Shown one piece after another: positions 1-10,680 of a stretch of 64,000 nt of DNA. The translations under genes and the position numbers were made by a program. The DNA comes from Callorhinus ursinus (lineage: Eukaryota; Chordata; Mammalia; Carnivora; Otariidae): contig NW_020313044.1 in assembly GCF_003265705.1 (NCBI RefSeq), forward strand, positions 1,879,223 to 1,943,222, read 5' to 3'. The notes under the pieces were generated by a model. It made no database searches and had not been told where the DNA came from. It saw only the letters and a list, made by a program, of their open reading frames with translations. Numbering within the stretch: the stretch's first letter is position 1; the number at the start of each line of letters is the position of its first letter.

Positions 1-59
1 TGCAGCTCATCCTCCAGGGCTTCTGAGTCCTCCCAGACACTACCAGGCTTCTGCTCTCC

Positions 60-255
60 AGTCACATTATTTGTCTTCCATAGCTTATATCACAATGGCT
101 AATGATAGGTCTGTGAGGCTGTTTAATTGATGTGTCTCTCCTCCACTGATCTGTAAACACCATGGGGATACGTGCCTTGTCTGTTTACGTCACCATTGTA
201 TCTTAAGAGCTTGGTACATATTTACTAGATGAATGAACAAACGAACGAACGAATG
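60..255 (+). repeat. L2 3'-end fragment
   Basis: It resembles the L2 tail (exponent-like phrases TGATCTGTAAACACCATG and TTTACTAGATGAATGAA) and ends in GAAT/GAAC repeats. Confidence 0.5.
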
Positions 256-294
256 AATGAATTCTTCTGGGTTCCTATATCACATGGAGGTGAC

Positions 295-480
295 TCCCAG
301 CACAGTTCTTAGCTCATTGTAAGAGCCTATGTACTCCTCTGTCTCTCCAATTGTCTTGTAAGCTCCTTGAGGGGAGGAATTATGTTTTTCTCACCATCAT
401 TTCCCAGTGCTTGGTACGTTGCCTGGCAATTAGGCACCACAAAAATATTTTGAATATTTGAATAGATGAATGAATGATGA
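295..480 (+). repeat. L2 3'-end fragment
   Basis: It contains TTGTAAGCTCCTTGAGGGGA and GTGCTTGGTACGTTGCCTGG, hallmarks of the L2 3' end, and finishes in ATGAATGAATGA. Confidence 0.65.
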
Positions 481-499
481 TAGGCATTCACTTATGTTC

Positions 500-1110
500 C
501 CTTACACTCCATTCTTAATACGACAAAGTGACCTTTTAAAAATGCAAATCAGATCATGTTCACTCCACTTCTTAATCCCCCAGGGGCCTCCCATTGCTCT
601 GAAAGGACAATGCAAGCTCCTTGCCATCACCTACAGGGTCTTACATGATTTGGCTCCTGCCTACCTTTCTGACCTCATCTAGTACTACTGTTTTCCTCAT
701 CTACCACCCCTCAGGGCACTGGCCTTCCTTCTGCTCCTTGAACACTCCAGGCTTATTCCCATCCTGGGGCTTTTGCACTTGCTATTTCCTGCTGTGGGAC
801 ATTTGGCTTTATCACCAGGCTCTTTTGGTCATTCAAGTCTCAGCACAAACATCCTCTTTTTAGTGAGGCCATTCCTGACCTCACTATGTAAATGAGGACG
901 CCTCTTCCCCATCACTCTCATCATTTACCCCTATCCAAAATCATGCTGTCCCTTTAATTGTTACCTACTTACTGTCTTTCTTCCTCTCTAGAGTGTAAAT
1001 TTCACGAGGGCTGCCCACTACTGTATCTACAGGGTCTAGTACCATGTGTGTCATACAGTAGGTGCTCCAAAATATTTGTTGATTGAGGAAGTGAATGGAT
1101 GCCTGAATAG
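500..1110 (+). repeat. L2 LINE, last ~600 bp
   Basis: The order of L2 landmarks is complete: CAGATCATGTTCACTCC, then the GCATGATYTGGCTCCTGCCTACC-like stretch near 640-665, GGGCTTTTGCACTTGCTATT, and the tail with AGTAGGTGCTCCAAAATATTTG. Open frames here are remnants. Confidence 0.85.
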
Positions 1111-2120
1111 GATAATAGCCTTCTGCGATAGAGAGGCAGGCTCTGCCAGACTCCCAGGCAGACAGAAGAGTGACTTACTGTGATTGAGGAAATAAAGAAG
1201 CTGGACTGGTAAGAACCAATGGAGGGAACCAGGATGGAATGTAGGTTTGCCACGCTCCACTGGGAGCTCCCGAGTCCGGGAATCCCAGGGTCTACTCAGC
1301 CAGCCCGAGTCCTCAGCCTGGAATCAGATTCACTCTGGGTGAGCAAAAAACAAAGGCTGCCCTGGCTTCCATTTTAAGTTCTCTTGTATTCAGAATGCTT
1401 ATGTGGGGACCTACAGGACATTTAAGATTCCTGGCAGATGTATCTCTCTGCTCTGTTCCAATGGAATTTATTTTCTCAAAGTTTCTTGGAATCTAGAAAA
1501 ATTGTTGTCAGGCAACAGAAGCAATGAATGGAGACACATGACTCATTCACCAATACATCTGAGATCTAAAGTGTATTAGTTCAATTCTGTTTATGCTACA
1601 ACAATTCTTGTTTTGATAGCACTTTTCATACTCCTATAAAAATCTAAAAATGCCAAACAAAAAAGAATTTTTAGAATGTTGAATACAAAGAACCAGGTTT
1701 TCATAATAAAGCCCACTGATAATTTTTTAAAGAGAAGAATAAAGCCCATCCCTACTCCTCTCTTCCCCTCCCCCTTTTTAAAAGACTTATTTTTAGATAT
1801 AATTTTGCTGGGTTGTCACAGTCTTTAACTTTTTTTCCTTTCAAGTTCTCTTTCTTCATTGTCATCAACAAAAATATGAGCATGAAAGGGGCGGGAAGTG
1901 TTTGTTTTTGTGTATACATCTTTGATCGTATCAGAGAGGAGAGAATCATGAACACCCGCTGCTAATTTTAAGAACTAAATCTTGATTTCACTTTCTGCAG
2001 GGAAGATGAATACCATGAATAAAGAGAACCTTACACATGTTTCATAAGAGTCAAGGGCCTGAGTTTGTTTGTTTGTTTTTAAACTTAACCCACTGGTTAA
2101 AGCCAACAGCATCATCTGTT
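1110..2120. other. No gene seen: intergenic upstream of CTNNA1
   Basis: AT-rich sequence with no recognised exon, repeat or regulatory motif that I can support. Confidence 0.5.
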
Positions 2121-2131
2121 AGAAGAGGCCT

Positions 2132-2316
2132 GGGGGCACCTGGGTGGCTCAATTGGTTAAGCATCTGCCTTCTGCTCAGGTCATGATCCCAGGGTCCTGG
2201 GATTGAGCCCACATCAGGCTCCCTGCTCAGCGGGGAGTCTGCTTCTCCCTCTCCTGCTCCCCCTGCTTGTGCTCTTTCTCTAGCAAATAAGTAAATAAAA
2301 TCTTAAAAAAAAAAAA
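2132..2316 (+). mobile_element. CAN-SINE
   Basis: Complete copy with tRNA-like head, CT-rich middle and A tail. Perfect 11-bp duplication AGAAGAGGCCT at 2121-2131 and 2317-2327. Confidence 0.95.
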
Positions 2317-2510
2317 AGAAGAGGCCTAGAAGAGATACAAGTGAGCCCGTCCTTCCCCCACCCCCAAGCCCCCAACCAGCCCCCTTTGTCGAATCGAAGC
2401 TAAGCAAAAAGACAAAATGGAAATAGCATAAGAACCAGAAATTTAAATGATCTCTGTCATAGTGTGGTCTTGACATTAAAACTGTTTTGAATTTGGCTTT
2501 TCAACAAAAA

Positions 2511-2688
2511 GGTTTTTTTTAAAATATTTATTTATTTGTCAGAGAGAGAGAGCGCGCGCGCAAGCAGGGGGAGTGGCAGGCAGAGGGAGAAACAGACTCT
2601 GATGAACAGGGAGCTTGATCCCAGGACCCCAGGACTATTACCTGAGCCAACGGCAGATGCTTAACCAACTGAGCCACCCAGGCATCCC
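2511..2688 (-). mobile_element. CAN-SINE
   Basis: Reverse copy. Duplication TCAACAAAAA at 2501-2510 and 2689-2698. Contains a short (GC)n run. Confidence 0.95.
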
Positions 2689-2734
2689 TCAACAAAAAAT
2701 TTTTATAAGCCACTGATATCTCAGAGGCTTAAGT

Positions 2735-2985
2735 GGGGTGGTTAAGACCCTGGTTCTGGATTCTGGCAGATCTGGGTCCCAGCTGCCACATACTCCCAGT
2801 GTGACCTGAGCCTCTGTGTTCTCATTCATAGAATGAGGGATACAATAGTAACTACTTCAGGATTGTTGAGAGGCTTGGGTGACAAGTGAAGCTCTTAGCA
2901 CAGAGCATGGCATATACCAAAGACTTATTAGATATGAGCTGTTACTATTTTTAGTTATTGAGTGTTAAAGTAATTATTATTGTAT
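2735..2985 (+). repeat. MIR SINE
   Basis: Shows GTGGTTAAGACCCTGG, then CAGTGTGACCTGAGCCTCTG, and the LINE-like end with CTTAGCACAGAGCATGGCAT, in MIR order. Confidence 0.8.
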
Positions 2986-3054
2986 GAGCAAGTGAATTAA
3001 TGAATGAGTTGTAAGTATACTTGACTTTGTTTTCTGCCCAGGTTTAGACTGGTT

Positions 3055-3425
3055 ATTGGTGATTCTCAACTCTGGTTGCATAATAGAATCACCCTGGGAG
3101 AATTAAAAATTGCTTAATCCCTACCTAAGAAGAGTTGAATCCCAGCTTCTGGGGGTAGCGCCTGGGTATCATATTTTTTAAAGATTTTACTTATTTATTT
3201 GAGAGAGAGCTAGTATGAGGAGCAGAGGGAGAGGGAGAAGCAGACTCCCCACTGAACACAGAGCCCGATACAGGACTCGATCCCAGGACCCCAGGATCAT
3301 GACCTGAGCCGAAGGCAGATGCTTAATGAACTGAGCCACCGAGGCACCCCTGGGTATCATATTTTAAAATGTTCTCCAGGTGATTCTAATGTGCTGCGAG
3401 AGTTGTGAGTTACTGAGCTACACAG
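3055..3425. repeat. MER5A-like hAT DNA transposon, split by a SINE
   Basis: The ends are inverted: GGTGATTCTCAACTCTGGTT near 3057 and AGGTGATTCTAATGTG near 3378. The interior GCCTGGGTATC matches the MER5A class (non-autonomous Charlie). It is interrupted at 3178-3349. Confidence 0.75.
3178..3349 (-). mobile_element. CAN-SINE inside MER5A
   Basis: Perfect 16-bp duplication CTGGGTATCATATTTT (3162-3177 and 3350-3365). This shows the SINE is younger than the DNA transposon it split. Confidence 0.95.
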
Positions 3426-3429
3426 AAAT

Positions 3430-4248
3430 GAGGAAGATACCCTGATGTTAGCTCAGCTAATAGACAAAACTTCCACGTGGCAAGGCTTTAATGCTTTCTG
3501 CCCACCCATCTGAAAAGGAACAGAGAGACAACCAGAGCCACCAGGCATCCAGTTGCCTTTGACTCTGATGGTCCTGTCCCACACTTTGGTTCTACCTTTG
3601 TTTTTTACTGACTCTTCTCCAAATCTGACCCCCTTTGTTGGCTTTCCCCAGACCAACCCAAGAGTTCCATTGATCTCTTCTATGGGACTTAATGGTGGTG
3701 GTTGTAGGGGGAAGTGGTCATCATTTCATGGACACCAGAGGTAAAGATTTTCCAATCTTACATTCCAAACCTGCCAGGCCAATTCTCATCTTCATCATTT
3801 TTGGATCTTTACTCATTTTGATTTTACCTTCCTTAAGGGTTGTGAAGTACTTCAAATGAGATAACATCCCGGAAAAGTGCTTTTCAAACTGTGAAGCTAT
3901 TTAACCAGCCCGATGTAGATAAATAATAATGAAGCCCTCATAATGTAGAGAGTCTCCAGAATGATCTCTGATAGTTCATCTTTATTAACATTTTGATATT
4001 ATTTTGTGTAACTCTTTAGAATACTCCATAAAGTGTTGCTGATTGACTTTTTTGATTGCTTTTCTATAACATTCTTGGTGCAGTTTAATCCTCGTGATTA
4101 TGTGCACTGTGTTTAACAACCTGAAGTGAATTGAAATCTTACCAAATGTAAGCCTCAACCCAAATGTCACCAGTTGACATTAGTGAATGATTCCTTGGTT
4201 TCCGTGCCACTTGGTTTTCCTCCCATATCTATGGCCACTCATTCTTTC
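3430..4248. other. No gene seen; weak MIR-like tail at 3840-3960
   Basis: Unassigned sequence. AAATGAGATAACATCC followed by AAGTGCTTTTCAAACTGTG looks like the 3' half of an old MIR. Short open frames on both strands have no homology I recognise. Confidence 0.45.
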
Positions 4249-4264
4249 TGCAAATATATTTTTT

Positions 4265-4462
4265 ATTTTTTTAAGATTTTATTTATTTATTTGATAGAGA
4301 GAGACACAGCGCGAGAGAGGGAGCACAAGCAGGGGGAGTGGGAGAGGGAGAAGCAGGCTTCCTGCTGAGTGGGGAGCCCGACACGGGGCTCGATCCCAGG
4401 ACCCCAGGATCACGACCTGAGCCGAAGGCAGATGCTTAACGACTGAGCCACCCAGGCGCCCC
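4265..4462 (-). mobile_element. CAN-SINE
   Basis: Full-length reverse copy. Duplication TGCAAAYATATTTTTT at 4249-4264 and 4463-4478 (one mismatch). Confidence 0.95.
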
Positions 4463-4478
4463 TGCAAACATATTTTTT

Positions 4479-4585
4479 AAAAGTTGTATTTATTTAGGTA
4501 ATCTCTGCATGCAACATGGGGCTTGAACTCATCACCCCGAGATCAAGAGTTGCACACTCTTCTGACTGAGCCAGCCGGGGTCCCT
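4479..4585 (-). mobile_element. Older short tRNA-derived SINE
   Basis: A different carnivore SINE type: GGTAATCTCTGCATGCAACA, GGGGCTTGAACTCATCACCC and GACTGAGCCAGCC, with no CT-rich body. It is followed at 4586 by TGCAAATTATTTT, a third version of the neighbouring target. Confidence 0.75.
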
Positions 4586-4589
4586 GCAA

Positions 4590-4900
4590 ATTATTTTAAA
4601 AGTGCATTTTATGTTCCAGAAACTGTGCTAAATTACAGAAGCAGAGAAGTGAAAAAGTCAGATAAGATTCCTGTCCTCATGCAACTTAGAATCTAATGGA
4701 GGAGAGAGAAAATAAACCAGTAAACAAGCAATTCTAGAGAGGGATGAGTGCTATAGAGAGTACAGTACTTGGTAGAGAGTGACTGGGGTGTGGGGGTGTG
4801 GTCATGGAAGGCCTCTCTGACCAGGTGATGTCAAAAATGCCCTCAAGAATGAGAAGCAGAGGCTGGGATGAATAGGCAGAGCACAGCGGATTTTCAGGGC
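4590..4900 (-). repeat. L2 fragment, reverse
   Basis: Reverse L2 tail: TCCTGTCCTCATGCAACTTA, TCTAATGGAGGAGAGAG and GGAAGGCCTCTCTGACCAGG. Confidence 0.7.
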
Positions 4901-4989
4901 AGTGAAAAATACTTTGTATGATATTATAATGACAGAGACATGTTATTACACATCTGCCCAAACCTGTAGAATACACACCAAGAGTCAAC

Positions 4990-5189
4990 CTTAATGTAAA
5001 CTATGATTCAGGGTGATTAGGATGTGTCAATATAGGCTCATCAGTTTTAACAAATGCACTACTCTGGTGGGGAATATTGATAATGGTGGCGGCTATGAAT
5101 GTGTGGGGACAAGGACTACATGGGAAATCTCTCTCTCTCTCAATTTTGCTGTGAACCTAAAACTGTTCTAAAAATAATAAAGTATTTTA
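4990..5189 (+). repeat. Old L1 (L1M) 3' terminus
   Basis: GTCAATATAGGCTCATCA, GATAATGGTGGCGGCTATG and TTGCTGTGAACCTAAAACTG are landmarks of mammalian L1M 3' ends. It closes with AATAAAGT. Confidence 0.75.
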
Positions 5190-5357
5190 AGGGGCACGTG
5201 GATGGCTCAGTCAGTTAAGTGTCTGCCTTTGGCTCAAGTCGTGATCCTGGAGTCCTCCTCAGCAGGGAGCCTGCTTCTCCCTCTCCTCCCTGCTCCTGAT
5301 GTCTCTCACTATCTCTATCTCTCAAATAAATAAATAAAATCTTAAAAAAAAATAAAA
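5190..5357 (+). mobile_element. CAN-SINE, first of a pair in one target
   Basis: Forward copy with an internal gap in the head-body junction. Flanked by AATAAAGTATTTTA at 5176-5189 and 5360-5373. Confidence 0.9.
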
Positions 5358-5373
5358 AGAATAAAGTATTTTA

Positions 5374-5536
5374 TTTTATTTTTTTAGATTTATTTATTGG
5401 AGAGAGCGAGAATGAGAGAGAGTACATGAGAGGGGGGAGGGTCAGAGGGAGAAGCAGGCTCCTCGCCAAGCAGGGAGCCCGATGCGGGACTCGATCGCGG
5501 AACTCCGGGATCATGACCTGAGCCGAAGGCGCCCAA
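5374..5536 (-). mobile_element. CAN-SINE, second of a pair in one target
   Basis: Reverse copy, tail to tail with the previous one. It ends early in the tRNA head (GCCGAAGGCGCCC). Flanked by AATAAAGTATTTTA at 5360-5373 and 5538-5551. Confidence 0.9.
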
Positions 5537-5750
5537 GAATAAAGTATTTTAAAAAGCGGCTGGAAAGGTTGGGGAAAAAACAGTGTTAGTGATCTCAAAA
5601 ATCCAGTATATAAGTAGATTCTAAATAAAATAGTTAAAAAAAAAAGAATAAGAAGGAGGCAAGATGAAGAGTTAGGGCAAAGAGATTTCCAAGTACAGCA
5701 TTCAGGAAATGACAAGATTCTAATGTAGGAAAGGAACTGGTGCATTTTAG

Positions 5751-5864
5751 AGATTTTATTTATTTATTTGACAGAGAGAGCGAGAGCACAAGCAGGGGCA
5801 GTGGCAGGCAGAGGGAGAGGGGAAGCAGGCTCCTTACTGAGCAGAGAGCCTGCAGCAGGGCTCG
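5751..5864 (-). mobile_element. CAN-SINE, head missing
   Basis: A 5'-truncated reverse copy that stops at GGGCTCGA. The flanking GAAYTGGTGCATTTTAGA is duplicated (5734-5751 and 5866-5883), so the truncation happened at insertion. Confidence 0.85.
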
Positions 5865-6420
5865 AAGAATTGGTGCATTTTAGAAAAGGAAAGGAGGGCT
5901 CTGGGCTGCAGGAGGGAACTCAGTGTCCTGTTCTGGCTCCTCTTCCTCTTAAAAGTTGGTCTTGGGCCTCTGTCTCTTCTTGCTACACAAGGTGCAGATG
6001 AGTTCGACACCTCTAGCTCCTCTCAGGGCCTTTCCTGAGTTCAGATTTGGATATACCCCTGTCTACAGGATATCTCTTCTTAGATGTTTGGTAGGCACTA
6101 AAACTAAGCATGACCCAAAATAGCTCTTTGTGTACACTGTTTTCCACCCCATTGGTCCCTACCTCCTTTACCTCCAGGGCTCTCCATCTGGGTAAATGGC
6201 AACACTGTTTCTTCAGCTGAGCAAGTCAGAAAGCTCCATATCCAGTCTTTTGGCAAGACCTAGGATCCTCTGTCCTTTTTCATAGCTTCCAAATCTACCC
6301 ACTTTTCCCCATCCACTGCATTTATATTCTCTATTCAATAAGTCTAAAAGTCCTCCTAATTCCCCTCCCTGCATGTAACCACTGTAACACTTTGCTGTGT
6401 ATTCTTACACACTTGTAACC
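5865..6420. other. No gene seen; possibly very old LINE sequence
   Basis: Pyrimidine-rich single-copy-looking sequence with faint L2/CR1 character (TCCAAATCTACCCACTTTTC, CTCTATTCAATAAGTC). Assignment is weak. Confidence 0.35.
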
Positions 6421-6605
6421 ATTCATTCTACTGAGTACCTGTTACCTACCAGGCACAGTTCTAGGTGCTGGAACCACAACAGCGAAAAGATGAAAAAATT
6501 ACCTGCTTTACTGACACTTACATTCTAATGGGGAAGACCGTAAGTAGATAAATAGCCATATAATGTATTGGATGGTGACAAGTGTTATAAAGTACAGTAT
6601 GGTAA
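6421..6605 (-). repeat. L2 3' end, reverse
   Basis: CATTCATTCTACTGAGTACC, ACCAGGCACAGTTCTAGGTG and ACATTCTAATGGGGAAGACC form the reverse L2 tail. Confidence 0.8.
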
Positions 6606-6620
6606 AGAAATAAAATGGAG

Positions 6621-6820
6621 GGGTGCCTGGGTGGTGCAGTTGATTGAGCGTCCTACTCTTGGTTTTGGCTCAGGTTGTCATCTAAGTCGTGAGATCGAGC
6701 CCCAAGTCAGGCTCTGCACTCAGCAGAGAGTCTGCTTAAGACTCTCTCTCCTCCCTCTGCCCCTGCCCCCAACCCCCGTGTTCATGCTCCTATGCTCTCT
6801 CCCTCAAAAATAAATAAATA
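6621..6820 (+). mobile_element. CAN-SINE (first of a head-to-tail pair)
   Basis: Diverged forward copy inserted in L2. The left duplication AGAAATAAAATGGAG is at 6606-6620. The tail is TAAATAAATA. Confidence 0.9.
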
Positions 6821-7034
6821 GGAGCTCCAGGGTGGCTCAGTCTGTTAAGCATCTGCCTTCAGCTCAGGACATGATCCCAGGGTCCTGGGATTGAGCCCCG
6901 CATCGGGCTCCCTGCTCAGCGGGAAGCCTGCTTCTCCCTCTCCCACTCCTGCTCTCTCTGCTTGTGCTTGCGCGTGCGTGTGTTCTCTCTCTAATAAATA
7001 AGATCTTTAAAAATAAATAAATAAATCTTAAAAC
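6821..7034 (+). mobile_element. CAN-SINE (second of the pair)
   Basis: Abuts the first copy's A tail. The matching right-hand target AGAAAGAAAATGGAG is at 7035-7049. It either inserted into the first tail or the two moved together. Confidence 0.9.
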
Positions 7035-7035
7035 A

Positions 7036-7400
7036 GAAAGAAAATGGAGAGGGGAGAGGAGGAAAGTGGGTGCTACTGGTATTTCACAAGGGGTGGTTAG
7101 GGAACGCCTCTTGGACAAGGAGACCTTTGAGATCTGAATGAGGCCATGGGGTGAGATAAAATGCTGTGGGGGAAGACCATTCCAAAGACAGGGAACTGGA
7201 AACGCAAAGGCTATTAGGCAGGAAGGTGCTTGATGTGTTATGAAAAAGTCTAGGACCCCAGGGTGGGTGGGAGGGAAAGATACAGGGAAAAAGCCAAAGA
7301 TGGGTCTGAGGTTGCTAGGCAAGATCATGTAGATTTTATTCAGAGTGAGACAGGAAGAAATGGAGGGTTCTGAACAGATGATATGTTTTAAATGGCTCAG
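7036..7400 (-). repeat. L2 body, reverse
   Basis: CAAGGGGTGGTTAGGGAACG, GACCTTTGAGATCTGAATGA and AACTGGAAACGCAAAGGC follow the reverse L2 order, continuing 6421-6605 across the SINE pair. Confidence 0.75.
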
Positions 7401-7539
7401 CGGCTATGAGAAAAGAGCATTAAAATGGATACGTATATGTTGTTCAAACATAAATAGGGTATTATGTGCATTGCTTTACAATCTGCTTTTTTCCAAAGTA
7501 AAATTTTTAAAAACAAAATATGATCATGATATCTCTTTG

Positions 7540-7760
7540 TTCAAAATCCTTTGTGATGTCCCATTCCCCTCACAATAAAGTGTAAAGCCTTACAAAGTCC
7601 TCTCCAGTCTGGCCTCTACCTACCTTGCCAGCTTCTGAATCACAGAACTTCTTTTCCTGGAATGGGACTCAGGGCCTTCAGACTTCCTTGTCCCTTGGTC
7701 TAGAATCAAGCTCTTTTCTTCCCTCCCTATCCATCTTGACAATGTCTTTTTTTAAGGTCC
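7540..7760 (+). repeat. L2 fragment
   Basis: AAAGTCCTCTCCAGTCTGGC, CTACCTACCTTGCCAGCTTC and CTTGTCCCTTGGTC fit forward L2. Confidence 0.65.
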
Positions 7761-8636
7761 CACTTATTTTTTCATTCATTTGACAAATACTTATTGAGAG
7801 ATCTGCTATGTACCAGGCACTCTTCTAGGTACCAAGCACATAGCACTAAACAAAACAGACAAAAACTCTAGCCCTCATGAGACTTGAATTCTAGTGGAAG
7901 GCGGGAGAAAATGGTAAGTTAAAAAATAAATATATGTATGAGTTTTTATGTCGGATGGTGATACACCCTAAGCAGAAATATAAAGCAAGGAAAGAGGGAT
8001 GGGAATGTTGGGGGAAGGGGTTGTAATTTTAAATAGGGTGGCCAAGAGGAAGCCTCCCTCTAAAGTGACAGCTGAGCCTAGACCTGGGGGAGGTGAGAGA
8101 GTGAGTCAGGCAGCTTTTTGGAGGAGAGCATTCCAGGCAGAAAGCAAAGGCCCTAAGGCGAGAGCCTGCCTGATGGGTTCCAGGAATAGTAAAGAGGCCA
8201 GTGTGTCAGAGAAATGTGTAGGAGCAGGTGAGGTCGGCCCTTATAAGGACCTTGCCTTTTACTCTGGATGGGATAGGAGCCAATGGAGACTTTTGGGCAG
8301 AGTAGGAGTGACATGTTTGGACATATTTTAACAGAATCACTCCAGCTGCTGAATTAAGACTAGACTGAGGGAGGCAAGGGCAAAAGTAAGGCGACCAGTG
8401 AGGAGGCTCCTGTGAAATTCAAGTAAATGATGATGACGGTTTGATTCAGGATGATAATAGTGGAAGTGGTAAAAAGATAATAAAAAAATATATATACACA
8501 CACACTGAATATATTTTGAAGGTAGAGGCACAGATTTGTTGAGGAACCAGATATAAAATGTGTGAGGGAAAGAACATAGTCAAGAATGACTCCAAAGTTT
8601 TTGGCCTAAACAACTACAGGAATGGAGTTGCCATTT

Positions 8637-8828
8637 TTTAAAAAAGATTTTATTTATTTATTTGAGAGAGAGAGAGAGCATGAGCCAGGAGGAGGGGCAG
8701 AGGGAGAGGGAGAAGCAGACTACCACTGAGCAGGGAGCCCGATGCGATACGGGCTCAATCCCAGTTCTCTGGGATCATGACCTGAGCATAAGGCAGACGC
8801 TTAACTGACTGAGCCACCCAGGCGCCCC
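8637..8828 (-). mobile_element. CAN-SINE in L2
   Basis: Full-length reverse copy. Duplication around TTGCCATTT (8624-8636 and 8829-8841, imperfect). Confidence 0.95.
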
Positions 8829-8903
8829 TGGTATTGCCATTTAATGAATGAAGAAATCTGTGGGATCAGCAGGTTTGGACAGAGTTATCAGGAAATCACT
8901 TTT

Positions 8904-9105
8904 GTTTATTTATTTTTTTAAATCGATTTTATTTATTTATTTGAGAGAGAGAGACAGATAGCGAGAGAGAGCACAAGCTGGAAGGAGAGGGAGAAGCGGG
9001 CTCCTCGTTGAGCAGGGAGACCAACGTGGGGCTCGATCCCAGGCCCCTGGGATCCTGACCTGAGCCGAAGGCAGACGCTTAACGACTGAGCCACCCAGGT
9101 GCCCC
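8904..9105 (-). mobile_element. CAN-SINE in L2
   Basis: Duplication AGGAAATCACTTTT at 8890-8903 and 9106-9119, perfect. Confidence 0.95.
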
Positions 9106-9348
9106 AGGAAATCACTTTTAGACATATAGACATATGAAGTGTGAGATGCCTAGATGCCCACTAGGTATCCAAATGGAGGTAGGTATCAAGTAGGGAAATG
9201 GGAGTTTAGAATTCAGGAGAAAGGTTCAGGTTGCGATATAAACCTGGAAGTGTCAGCATACTTAACGCCAAAAGACTGGATGAGATCACCAATGGGATTA
9301 TGGCAAATAGAAAAAGAGGTCCAAGGATGGAGTCCTGGGACACTCTAA

Positions 9349-9788
9349 CAGCAGTTCTTAAACTTTTTGATCTCAGGAATCTTCTACACTCTTAAAACTT
9401 TTTGAGGATCTCAAAGGGCTTTTGTTTATGAGTCTTATCTATCAATGTTTACTGTATTATTAAATTATCAAAAATATCATCTTTTAAAGAAAAATGACAA
9501 TGTTTCTTAAAACAAAAGGAAATTTGGGGAGCCATATCATTTATTTTGCATTTTTGCAAATCTCTTAATGTCTGGCTTAATTAAAGGTAACTGGATTCTA
9601 TATCTGTTTCTGCATTCTGTGTGATGCCCCATTATGTGTCATGTAGTCTGGAATACTGTACTGTATACCATGAGAGACTGGGAGTGAAAAAGTCAAATGA
9701 TATTCTAATATTATTATGGGAAAATAGTTTCCATCTTACTACCCCCTGGAAAGGGACTTAGGAATCCTTGGACTACACCTTGAGAACT
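9349..9788. repeat. hAT (Charlie/MER1-group) DNA transposon in L2
   Basis: Inverted ends CAGCAGTTCTTAAAC and TTGAGAACTC, with the typical AGGATCTCAAAGGGCTTTTG interior. The 8-bp duplication CTCTAACA (9343-9350 and 9787-9794) is the expected hAT target size. L2 sequence resumes exactly after it. Confidence 0.75.
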
Positions 9789-10075
9789 CTAACACTTAGA
9801 GCTTGGGAGGATTTAAGGAGAATAAGTTGGAGCCAGGGAGGATGGAAGAAACTCAGAAGAGCCTAGTGCCCTAGAGGCCAAATGAAGGTAAGTGTTTCAA
9901 GAAGGAGAGTGATCAAACACTGATGATGATACAAGTCAACTCACACAGAGACTGACCACTGGATGTAGCATCATGGAGGTCATCAGGGACCTTGATAAAA
10001 GCAGTTCTGGTGGAGAGGTGAGTCCTAAAGTGTGACTGGAGTGGGTCATAGAATAAAGGTCCCTTCCTCAGGTCA

Positions 10076-10169
10076 CTGAACCCAGATCAGGTTAATTTCC
10101 CCCCAAAATCTACTTGTATCTCCCTTCTATCTTCACAGTTAACTTTCTTTTTAGAGTTTACGTGTTTTA
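10076..10169 (+). repeat. L2-like fragment, left part
   Basis: Short stretch rejoining with 10384 onward when the SINE at 10170 is removed. Weak L2 match. Confidence 0.4.
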
Positions 10170-10382
10170 CTTTATTTATTTATTTATTTTTTAAAAGATT
10201 TTATTTGTCAGAGAGAGAGAGAGAGAGAGCACCAGCAGTGGGAGCGGCAGGCAGAACAGGCAGAGGGAGAAGCGGACTCCCTGATGAGCAAGGAGCCTGA
10301 TGTGGGACTTGATCCTAGGACCCTGGGATCATGACCCGAGTTGAAGGCAGACGTTTAACCGACTGAGCCACTCAGGCACCCC
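10170..10382 (-). mobile_element. CAN-SINE
   Basis: Duplication AGAGTTTACSTGTTTTA (10153-10169 and 10385-10401, one mismatch). A (GA)n expansion follows the tail. Confidence 0.95.
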
Positions 10383-10383
10383 G

Positions 10384-10680
10384 AGAGTTTACCTGTTTTA
10401 ATAACTGTCTCTTCCATTACATTTTAAATTGTGGGAGAACAGGATCAGGTTAGTTTTAGTCACTGTCATTCCCCTGGCTTCCCCTGGCACAAAGCAAGTG
10501 CCTGGGACATAATGAATGCTCGAGTCTTCCCTGGTAAACTTTTCAAGGTTTCTCAGAGGTAGAAAGCTGACTCCCCTTAGCTTACAGGACACACTGCAAG
10601 TCTATCTTCATATCATTTTTGTCACCTGACCCTCCTCTTCCTAAAACATCCCTGCACTTTCATCTTTAGGGCCTTTGCAT
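10384..10680 (+). repeat. L2 fragment
   Basis: GGCACAAAGCAAGTGCCTGG, TAATGAATGCTCGAG and GCACTTTCATCTTTAGGGCC suggest two old L2 pieces. Boundaries are vague. Confidence 0.45.

Larger units (their letters stand above)
7761..10075 (-). repeat. Long L2 LINE, reverse, interrupted by two SINEs and a hAT element
   Basis: From TCATTCATTTGACAAATACT (7772) the order is that of a reverse L2: GGCACTCTTCTAGGTACC, TTTTAAATAGGGTGGCCAAG, GAGCATTCCAGGCAGA, CCTTTTACTCTGGATGGGAT, GGAGTGACATGTTTGG, ATTTTGAAGGTAGAGGC, GAGATGCCTAGATGCCC, ACTGGATGAGATCACCAATG and GGTCATCAGGGACC. It is over 1.6 kb once insertions are removed, unusually long for L2. No intact reverse transcriptase frame remains. Confidence 0.85.

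Noticed and set aside
5371..5745. 124-codon minus-strand frame
   Set aside because: Most of it is translated CAN-SINE; the remainder has no homology I recognise.
6864..7328. 154-codon minus-strand frame
   Set aside because: Made of reversed SINE and L2 sequence.
7999..8331. 110-codon + frame
   Set aside because: Lies entirely within reverse L2 sequence.
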